Positions 1-5,020 of a DNA stretch of 10,901 nt are shown piece after piece. How positions within the stretch are numbered: position 1 is the first letter of the stretch; each line of letters begins with the position of its first letter. The position numbers were made by a program, and so were the translations under genes. The stretch comes from Alphaproteobacteria bacterium (lineage in GTDB: Bacteria; Pseudomonadota; Alphaproteobacteria; Micavibrionales; Micavibrionaceae): NCBI GenBank assembly GCA_023301785.1, contig JALZUF010000027.1:1-10901 (forward strand), given 5' to 3'. The notes under the pieces were generated by a model. The model was not told the DNA's origin. It did not search any database and saw only the letters and a list, made by a program, of their open reading frames with translations.

Positions 1-14
1 GTCTTAATCGCGCG

Positions 15-1394
15 TTAAATCTTTTCCCATGATGTGCCCTCACGGGTATCTTTGATAGCAATTCCCATTTCAATTAATTCATCACGGATTTCGTCTGAGC
101 GTTTATAATCTTTATTATCTTTTGCCTCAATACGTTCCGCCAATAGCGTTTCAATTTTTATAACATCATCATCAGAAACACTGTCGTTAATATTGTCTTT
201 CACAACATCAATTCCTAAAATCTCTATAGCTTTTTCAAGCATACCTTTGAGATTTGGTAAAGCTTCGTCAACTTCCGGACTAAAAATAGAAGATAAAAGA
301 CTATTTAATCTAGATATAGCTAAAGGCGTATTTAAATCATCAAGCAATGCAGAAGTTACGCTTTCTTTGAAGTCAACATTTCTAACGGAATCAACATTTT
401 CTAAAATCTCATAGGCACGTTGAATACGCTCATAAAGCTTACCAGATTGGTGTAAGAGTTGGTCACTCCAATCCAGAGGTTGACGATAATGTGCCATTAA
501 TAACGCAATTCTTAATACTGGTCCTGGAAATTTTTCTATCACGTCATGAACCAATAAAAAATTGCCTAAAGACTTAGACATTTTTTCACCTTCTACGGTG
601 ACGAAACCATTATGCAGCCAATATTTAGCAAAACTGGTTGGATCGGTTGCGGTATCATTGGCACAACAGCTTTGCGCGATTTCATTTTCGTGATGGGGAA
701 ATTTCAAATCTGCACCGCCGCCGTGAATATCAAAAGGAAGCCCCAAATGTTGTTCTGCCATTGCCGAACATTCAATATGCCAACCAGGACGACCACGCCC
801 CCAAGGGCTGTCCCACCCTACTTGATCGTCAGAGCTTGGCTTCCATAGCACAAAATCAGCAGGATCGCGTTTGTAAGGAGCCACTTCAACACGCGCGCCA
901 GCGATTTGTTCATCACGGCTGCGCCCTGATAGTGCGCCATAGGATGGATCAGACGGCACATCAAACAAAACGTGACCTTCAGCGGCGTACGCATGGCCTT
1001 TATCAATTAATACCTGCGTCAGGGCGATCATATCATCAATATGCTCAGTCGCTTTAGGTTGTATATCTGGGGCATTAACGCCAAGGCTTGCCATATCTTC
1101 ATTATAGATACGGGTATATTTTTCTGTAATTTCAAGAATAGGTACACCCGCCTCCTTGGCGGCCACCATGATTTTGTCTTCAACATCGGTAATATTGGAT
1201 ACGTACGTTACTTTTGGATACAAGCTTTTCATCAAACGCACCCATTGGTCAAAAACCACCGCCATACGCGCATTACCGATATGGGCGTAATTATATACTG
1301 TTGGGCCGCAGGCATAGATTTTAATATGATCCGCATCCAGCGGCACAAATTCTTCTTTTTGGCGGGAAAGGGAGTTGTAAAATTTGATCGTCAC
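15..1394 (-). CDS. cysS: Cysteinyl-tRNA synthetase
   Basis: Class I aminoacyl-tRNA synthetase that charges tRNA-Cys with cysteine in the cytoplasm. The 459-residue product matches the usual bacterial CysRS length. Visible landmarks are the HIGH-type motif HIGN at residues 38-41 and KMSKS at 271-275. The expected zinc ligands are Cys29 (in YACGPTVY), Cys209 (in WHIECSAMA), His234 and Glu238 (in FPHHENE). The C-terminal helical anticodon-binding part ends in a lysine-rich segment. The start is GTG at 1394, giving the conserved MTIKFYNSL N-terminus; no clear Shine-Dalgarno lies before it. The gene is codirectional with the small Cys-rich gene upstream but has its own likely promoter at 1461-1488. 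Identity is certain from the motifs; only the start codon is open to some doubt. Confidence 0.98.
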   Translation of the reverse strand: MTIKFYNSLSRQKEEFVPLDADHIKIYACGPTVYNYAHIGNARMAVVFDQWVRLMKSLYPKVTYVSNITDVEDKIMVAAKEAGVPILEITEKYTRIYNEDMASLGVNAPDIQPKATEHIDDMIALTQVLIDKGHAYAAEGHVLFDVPSDPSYGALSGRSRDEQIAGARVEVAPYKRDPADFVLWKPSSDDQVGWDSPWGRGRPGWHIECSAMAEQHLGLPFDIHGGGADLKFPHHENEIAQSCCANDTATDPTSFAKYWLHNGFVTVEGEKMSKSLGNFLLVHDVIEKFPGPVLRIALLMAHYRQPLDWSDQLLHQSGKLYERIQRAYEILENVDSVRNVDFKESVTSALLDDLNTPLAISRLNSLLSSIFSPEVDEALPNLKGMLEKAIEILGIDVVKDNINDSVSDDDVIKIETLLAERIEAKDNKDYKRSDEIRDELIEMGIAIKDTREGTSWEKI

Positions 1395-1400
1395 GGCAAT

Positions 1401-1442
1401 TTACGCAAAACGCACGCGTTTTACGCCTTTATCAAGGGTCAT
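1401..1442 (-). other. 13-codon upstream ORF and palindrome in the cysS leader
   Basis: On the minus strand an ATG at 1442 opens a 13-codon frame (MTLDKGVKRVRFA) whose TAA ends 6 bases before the GTG of cysS. Its 3' half contains an inverted repeat: AAAACGC at 1407-1413 and GCGTTTT at 1416-1422, separated by 2 bases. The hexamer TTACGC also occurs as a direct repeat at 1401-1406 and 1421-1426. The peptide has no cysteine, so it is not an obvious cysteine-sensing leader peptide. The palindrome could be an operator, a leader hairpin or a weak terminator of the gene upstream. Translation of the ORF is unproven. Confidence 0.25.
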
Positions 1443-1460
1443 GGGTTAATTTAGGAGTGA

Positions 1461-1488
1461 ATTATAGCTTTAAGCGCAACAACCGCAA
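1461..1488 (-). promoter_or_regulatory. Candidate promoter of cysS
   Basis: Read on the minus strand, a perfect TATAAT lies at 1461-1466, with TTGCGG (3 of 6 matches to the -35 consensus) at 1483-1488 and a 16-base spacer. Transcription would start near 1454, giving a leader of about 60 bases before the GTG at 1394. It overlaps the 3' end of the small Cys-rich gene, so cysS could be transcribed independently of it. Confidence 0.45.
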
Positions 1489-1580
1489 GAGCAGTCTTTA
1501 GCACAGCCAGCAGAACAATCACATTTTTCGCATGTACAGCAGTCGCAATTGCAGGATTTGTCATGTTTTTCTTGAGTCAT
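1470..1580 (-). CDS. Tiny cysteine-rich, metallothionein-like protein
   Basis: A 36-residue protein with 12 cysteines and a single histidine (His6), no aromatic residues, and Lys, Asp and Glu as the main other polar residues. Cysteines fall at residues 10, 12, 14, 15, 17, 20, 22, 26, 30, 32, 34 and 35. The motif CxCxCC appears twice, at 10-15 (CNCDCC) and at 30-35 (CSCGCC), exactly 20 residues apart, with a CxxCxC block between. Dense CxC and CC pairs without a signal peptide are what metal-thiolate clusters use, so a cytoplasmic metal-binding peptide (Zn, Cu or Cd) is the best inference. It is shorter than the classical cyanobacterial/pseudomonad SmtA/BmtA metallothioneins of roughly 55 residues and does not share an arrangement I recognise. 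The ATG at 1580 has GGA nine bases upstream and a good promoter behind it. Its divergent neighbour is folE and its downstream neighbour is cysS. That it is a real gene is likely; the exact function is inferred. Confidence 0.78.
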   Translation of the reverse strand: MTQEKHDKSCNCDCCTCEKCDCSAGCAKDCSCGCCA

Positions 1581-1618
1581 AGGCTTTTTTCCGTCATATA
1601 AGTGCTTAATTAAAATTA

Positions 1619-1647
1619 ATTATAGCATAAAAATCATGAGCATTGAA
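1619..1647 (-). promoter_or_regulatory. Candidate promoter of the Cys-rich gene (divergent region with folE)
   Basis: On the minus strand a perfect TATAAT at 1619-1624 is preceded by TGC, making an extended -10 element. TTCAAT at 1642-1647 (3 of 6 -35 matches) lies 17 bases upstream, inside the first codons of folE. The start of transcription would be near 1612, about 30 bases before the ATG at 1580. A short dyad TTAT-AGC-ATAA at 1620-1630 overlaps the -10 element and could be an operator half-pair, although such dyads arise easily in AT-rich DNA. No clear plus-strand promoter or Shine-Dalgarno for folE could be assigned in the same interval. Confidence 0.5.
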
Positions 1648-2241
1648 AAATTTGAAGCCAAATCGGGTGAAAACATAGAAAAACCTTCTCGCGAAGAAGC
1701 GGAAAAAGCCGTTGAAACGCTACTGAAATATATAGGTGAAAATCCTGAGCGTACAGGCCTGAAAGAGACACCAGCGCGTTATATACGGGCATTCGATGAG
1801 TATTTTGAAGGCTATACGCAGGATCCTGCGAAAGAGTTGAGCAAAACGTTTGATGATATTGATCGTTATGACGACATGGTTTTGGTTAAAGGTATTGATT
1901 TCGTATCGCATTGCGAACATCACATCGTACCGATTGTCGGCGTAGCGCACGTAGCTTATTGGCCAGATAAAAAAGTTGTCGGCATAAGTAAGCTGGCGCG
2001 TATCGTTGATATTTATGCCAAGCGTCTAACAAGCCAAGAAAAAATGTCACGCGACATCGCCAACGTTATTGATGATGTTCTAGAAACAAAAGGGTGCGCC
2101 GTTATTATTGATGCCAATCATCAATGCATGAGCACACGCGGTGTTGGAAAAGCACATTCATCAACGGTGACAAGTCATTTTACAGGGTTATTTAAAGATG
2201 ACCCACATACGCGCACTCGATTTATCGAGATGATTAAATAA
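1636..2241 (+). CDS. folE: GTP cyclohydrolase I (type IA)
   Basis: Converts GTP to 7,8-dihydroneopterin triphosphate, the first step of tetrahydrofolate (and in many bacteria queuosine) synthesis, as a cytoplasmic zinc-dependent homodecamer. The 201-residue product has the family landmarks: ENPERTGLKETPAR at 36-49, SHCEHH at 91-96 with zinc ligands Cys93 and His96, and NHQCMSTRG at 161-169 with the third ligand Cys164 and catalytic His162. The last residues (HTRTRFIEMI) match the usual C-terminus. This is the zinc form, not the metal-promiscuous FolE2. It starts 55 bases from the divergent Cys-rich gene, with no good ribosome-binding site visible before the ATG. It heads a tightly packed operon, and its TAA overlaps the pyrC start by one base (TAATG). 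Confidence 0.97.
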   Translation: MSIEKFEAKSGENIEKPSREEAEKAVETLLKYIGENPERTGLKETPARYIRAFDEYFEGYTQDPAKELSKTFDDIDRYDDMVLVKGIDFVSHCEHHIVPIVGVAHVAYWPDKKVVGISKLARIVDIYAKRLTSQEKMSRDIANVIDDVLETKGCAVIIDANHQCMSTRGVGKAHSSTVTSHFTGLFKDDPHTRTRFIEMIK

Positions 2242-3314
2242 TGACAGCACACTTCACTCTTCCCAAATGGTATGACTTGCATGTCCATTTTAGACAGGGT
2301 GAACCCATTGCAGATTATATCGACGCCCATTATCAAATGGGATGTTGCGGTGCGTTGGCCATGCCAAACACACAACCGCCCGTAGCACGTGTGAGCGGTG
2401 AAAATACCGAGGATTATTGGACGATTGAGGGGTATTTAAAAACACTAAATAGTGCCGGTGCAGATAAATTTGATGATCTTATTGTGCCACTCTATTTAAC
2501 ACCAGATACTACACCAGACATGATTAAGGTTGGTGTTGAAGCAGGATTACTGCGGACTGCTAAGTATTACCCACCGCACGGCACAACCAATTCGGAACAT
2601 GGCGCGGACCTAAAAACATACATGGATAATGGTGTCTTTGCCGCGATGGAAGAGCATGGTGTTATCCTGAATATTCATGGCGAAGAACACGGCCTGAGCG
2701 GTGAAAATTATTTTGGCGCTGACACCAATGCTGAAGATTATTTCTACAAAAATAATATGCCTAAACTTATTAGCGCGTTCCCCAATTTAAAAATTGTCTG
2801 CGAACACATCACAACAAAAACAGCTGTTAATTTTGTGAATAGCGCGAGCGCAAATGTTGCCGCGACGATCACACCGCAACATTTAATGTTTACAGTGGCA
2901 GATTTATTACAAGGATTAAAATATCATCTTTATTGTCTACCGCTTGTGAAGTTTGAACAAGATAAACAAGCGTTATTAAAAGCGGCGACATCCAGTGATA
3001 ATTCTAAATTTTTTGCAGGCACTGATAGTGCACCGCACGCAGTGAAGGCAACGCAATGCGGATGCGCCGCAGGGTGCTTTACGGGCGGCATTGCCCCGCA
3101 ACTTTATGCAGCCGCATTTGATTTAAATGAAAATAATTTTGAGGCTTTTAAAAATTTCTTATGCCTTAATGGTCCGGCGTTCTATGGATTAAAAGTTTCA
3201 ACCGAAACATTTACCTTAACCAAAACGCCAAGCAACCCATCTGTGCAAGGCAACGCGACACCGTTGCATATTGGCTTAGGCTTAGAACAGCTTGATTGGA
3301 CATTGGCCCTATGA
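2241..3314 (+). CDS. pyrC: Dihydroorotase, E. coli PyrC type
   Basis: Catalyses the reversible cyclisation of N-carbamoyl-aspartate to dihydroorotate in pyrimidine synthesis. The 357-residue length and motifs fit the homodimeric E. coli-type family rather than the larger type I enzyme. Metal and substrate residues are in place: His14 and His16 with Arg18 (LHVHFRQGE), Asn43, Lys108 (expected carboxylated lysine, in TAKYYPPHGTTNS), His146 (NIHGE), His189 (CEHITTK), Asp262 and His266 (GTDSAPHA). The Cys-rich segment CGCAAGCF at 273-280 is also normal for this family. Translation is probably coupled to folE through TAATG, and the end overlaps the next gene by ATGA. Two zinc ions per active site are expected from the family. 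Nothing appears truncated. Confidence 0.96.
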   Translation: MTAHFTLPKWYDLHVHFRQGEPIADYIDAHYQMGCCGALAMPNTQPPVARVSGENTEDYWTIEGYLKTLNSAGADKFDDLIVPLYLTPDTTPDMIKVGVEAGLLRTAKYYPPHGTTNSEHGADLKTYMDNGVFAAMEEHGVILNIHGEEHGLSGENYFGADTNAEDYFYKNNMPKLISAFPNLKIVCEHITTKTAVNFVNSASANVAATITPQHLMFTVADLLQGLKYHLYCLPLVKFEQDKQALLKAATSSDNSKFFAGTDSAPHAVKATQCGCAAGCFTGGIAPQLYAAAFDLNENNFEAFKNFLCLNGPAFYGLKVSTETFTLTKTPSNPSVQGNATPLHIGLGLEQLDWTLAL

Positions 3315-4213
3315 CTTGGATTATTGCGGGTTTAATTGCGCCCTTTTTGTGGGCGATTACCAGCATTATGGATCAAGTTGTTTTTCGAAAACACTACACC
3401 AATCAGCCACTTTTTATTATGACGATCAACTGTCTTGTCTGTATCGTTCCGTTTATCTGTTTAAGTATTTACGATCCGAGTGTTTTTTCGGTTAATCTAG
3501 TTACAATAGGATTATTGATTGGCACCAGTTTTGTGAATGCCGCTAGTTTCATTGCTTATTACATGGCCTTAGAAAGTGATGAAGCCAGTAACGCCGTTCC
3601 TATTTTTCAGCTACAGCCCATTTTTATTTTCATTGTTGCTTATTTTCTTTTTGGCGAAACAATCACAATAACAAACTCTATTGGAGTCGGCCTGATTATC
3701 ATCGCCGCTTTATCGCTCGTGATCGATTTTGAAACAAAAAAATATAATTGGCGCACTTTGTATTTAATATCCATCACAGCGATTGTGATGTCTTCGACGA
3801 CAATTCTTGATCGTTATATTTTAAAAGAGATTGATTGGGTCGGCACATTCGCATGGAAAAGTTTAGGTTACGTTCTTTTTTCTTGTTTTATTTTCAGCCT
3901 CAAACCAAATCTATTTATGCAATTTAGAGAAAGATTAAAGCATCCTATTCAAAATGCATTTCACTATATTTTTACAATTGAAATTTTAGCCATTATTGCC
4001 AATGCTTTTTTCTTAATCTCTCTAGCACTCGCGCCAGCAGCTGGCTTAACGCAAACTTTATGTGGCCTTATGCCGTTCTTTGTTTTGGCCTTGGGGTATG
4101 CTGGATATAAACTTGCGCCAGAGTACGTCAAAAAACCTAAGCAAGGATTCCACCTTGGATGGCACTTAACGTGTTTAGTTGTCATGTTGGTTGGCGTTTA
4201 TTTAATATATTAA
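3311..4213 (+). CDS. EamA/DMT-family membrane transporter
   Basis: A very hydrophobic protein of 300 residues with about ten predicted membrane helices, arranged as two EamA-like halves. The first half carries the characteristic stretch of a proline between helices followed by a hydrophobic run ending in LFGE (around residues 94-114) and then an NSIGVGLIIIAAL helix. The second half has the APAAGLTQT helix pair and a closing VVMLVGVYLIY helix. The ATG at 3311 was chosen because it gives a 4-base ATGA overlap with the pyrC stop; a TTG at 3296 would add five residues. Members of this superfamily export or import amino acids, nucleobases and other metabolites. The substrate cannot be read from the sequence; the operon suggests a pyrimidine- or pterin-related compound, but that is only context. 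Confidence 0.85.
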   Translation: MTWIIAGLIAPFLWAITSIMDQVVFRKHYTNQPLFIMTINCLVCIVPFICLSIYDPSVFSVNLVTIGLLIGTSFVNAASFIAYYMALESDEASNAVPIFQLQPIFIFIVAYFLFGETITITNSIGVGLIIIAALSLVIDFETKKYNWRTLYLISITAIVMSSTTILDRYILKEIDWVGTFAWKSLGYVLFSCFIFSLKPNLFMQFRERLKHPIQNAFHYIFTIEILAIIANAFFLISLALAPAAGLTQTLCGLMPFFVLALGYAGYKLAPEYVKKPKQGFHLGWHLTCLVVMLVGVYLIY

Positions 4214-4217
4214 AACC

Positions 4218-4709
4218 ATGTTTGATTTATCGTTTGAAAATTTAAGTTATCTTTTTATTGGTTTGGTCACCAGCGTCATAATCTTATTGGCGATCACAAA
4301 AATAAAAACACGCTATCCCTATTTTTCACGCGGTACATTATTAACGCCCGCCGAGCAAAAATTTTACAAAGTATTGAAGGCCGTCACAAAAAATAAATAT
4401 GATGTGGCCTGCAAGGTTCGTCTTGCCGATATTATTAATTGTAGTGATATAAATTGGCGCCGAGGCTATGGCCCCAAAATTTCATCTAAACATATTGATT
4501 TTGTTTTATTTGATCCTGTTACAACCGACATTTTGCTTTGCATTGAGCTAGACGATAAGTCGCACGAGCGAAAAGATAGGCAAATTCGCGATGATTTCGT
4601 CAATAAGGCCTTAAAAGCGGGAAAGACGCCTCTTGTTCGTTTCCTTGTCGCATGGGGGTATGATATGGCAAGGTTAGAGGTCGACATTACGCGTGCGATA
4701 CAATCATAA
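4218..4709 (+). CDS. Membrane-anchored DUF2726 protein, nuclease-fold-like
   Basis: A 163-residue protein with one N-terminal membrane helix (about residues 10-28), a short linker, and a DUF2726 domain from about residue 42 (LTPAEQKFY) to 145. The domain shows the pattern typical of this family: HIDFVLFDP with Asp94, then CIELDDKSHE with Glu110, Asp112 and Lys114, then RDDFVNKALKAGKTPLVRF. The Asp ... Glu-x-Asp/Lys arrangement resembles PD-(D/E)XK nuclease cores, so a DNA- or RNA-directed nuclease activity is possible but unproven. DUF2726 is often found with or fused to topoisomerase-type zinc ribbons; no such ribbon is present here. The gene begins 4 bases after the transporter stop and closes the folE operon. 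No terminator hairpin is obvious after it. Confidence 0.75.
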   Translation: MFDLSFENLSYLFIGLVTSVIILLAITKIKTRYPYFSRGTLLTPAEQKFYKVLKAVTKNKYDVACKVRLADIINCSDINWRRGYGPKISSKHIDFVLFDPVTTDILLCIELDDKSHERKDRQIRDDFVNKALKAGKTPLVRFLVAWGYDMARLEVDITRAIQS

Positions 4710-4799
4710 CAATCCTGCCCAATACCAACCTAAATAGCGTACTATGAAAAATATATACAATTTTATCTAAATTTTACTTATGTCAAAATAATCTTTTTA

Positions 4800-4828
4800 T
4801 TTCAACATCATAAGAAATTCGCTATACT
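4800..4828 (+). promoter_or_regulatory. Candidate promoter of the GGDEF-EAL gene
   Basis: TATACT at 4823-4828 (5 of 6 matches to the -10 consensus) lies 17 bases after TTTCAA at 4800-4805 (3 of 6 to the -35). It is the best sigma70-like site in the 311-base gap after the folE operon. Transcription would start near 4835, leaving a leader of roughly 185 bases. Confidence 0.4.
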
Positions 4829-5020
4829 AGTTTTTACCAATTCGGTGTTTCTTTGGTATTCTTAAGAAAGGTCTTGTTAACTGTTTTATCCTACAATGAA
4901 AAAGGTGCGAAGCCGTTACAAAACATATAAAAAAAACAACAGTGAGTAATATTCGCAAATGGGGCAGAGTTCAGAGAATAAGTTTCAAACTTATGCCTTT
5001 TTTGCGCGGGACAGGATGTC
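4829..5020 (+). other. Long 5' leader of the GGDEF-EAL gene
   Basis: The 4710-5020 gap holds no gene-sized ORF. Its right-hand 190 bases look like a leader with two inverted repeats. The first is TACCAA at 4835-4840 with TTGGTA at 4853-4858. The second is a perfect 8+1+8 repeat, ATAAGTTT-C-AAACTTAT, at 4978-4994, followed by GCC and six T (4998-5003), which is attenuator-like but imperfect. Two short frames exist: a basic 17-codon one at 4896-4949, and a 21-codon one at 4959-5024 whose TGA overlaps the start codon of the downstream gene. I looked for a GEMM-type c-di-GMP riboswitch and did not find its conserved core. An AGGA at 5013-5016 lies only four bases before the ATG. Confidence 0.35.

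Noticed and set aside
193..1057. Plus-strand frames opposite cysS
   Set aside because: They lie entirely within the certain minus-strand cysS gene and show no domain-like sequence.
1041..1454. A 137-codon plus-strand frame reaching past the cysS start
   Set aside because: Most of it is antisense to cysS; the composition looks like a reverse-strand shadow, with no family motif and no promoter.
3296..3310. TTG at 3296 as the start of the EamA permease
   Set aside because: The ATG at 3311 gives the standard ATGA overlap with pyrC and a normal permease N-terminus.
4896..4949. A basic 17-codon frame in the GGDEF-EAL leader
   Set aside because: It has no ribosome-binding site and its Lys-rich content follows from the A-rich DNA; not supported as a gene.
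4829..5020. Possible GEMM (c-di-GMP) riboswitch before the GGDEF-EAL gene
   Set aside because: A short GCGAAGCC stretch near 4907 resembles part of the core, but the partner conserved segment and pairing could not be found.
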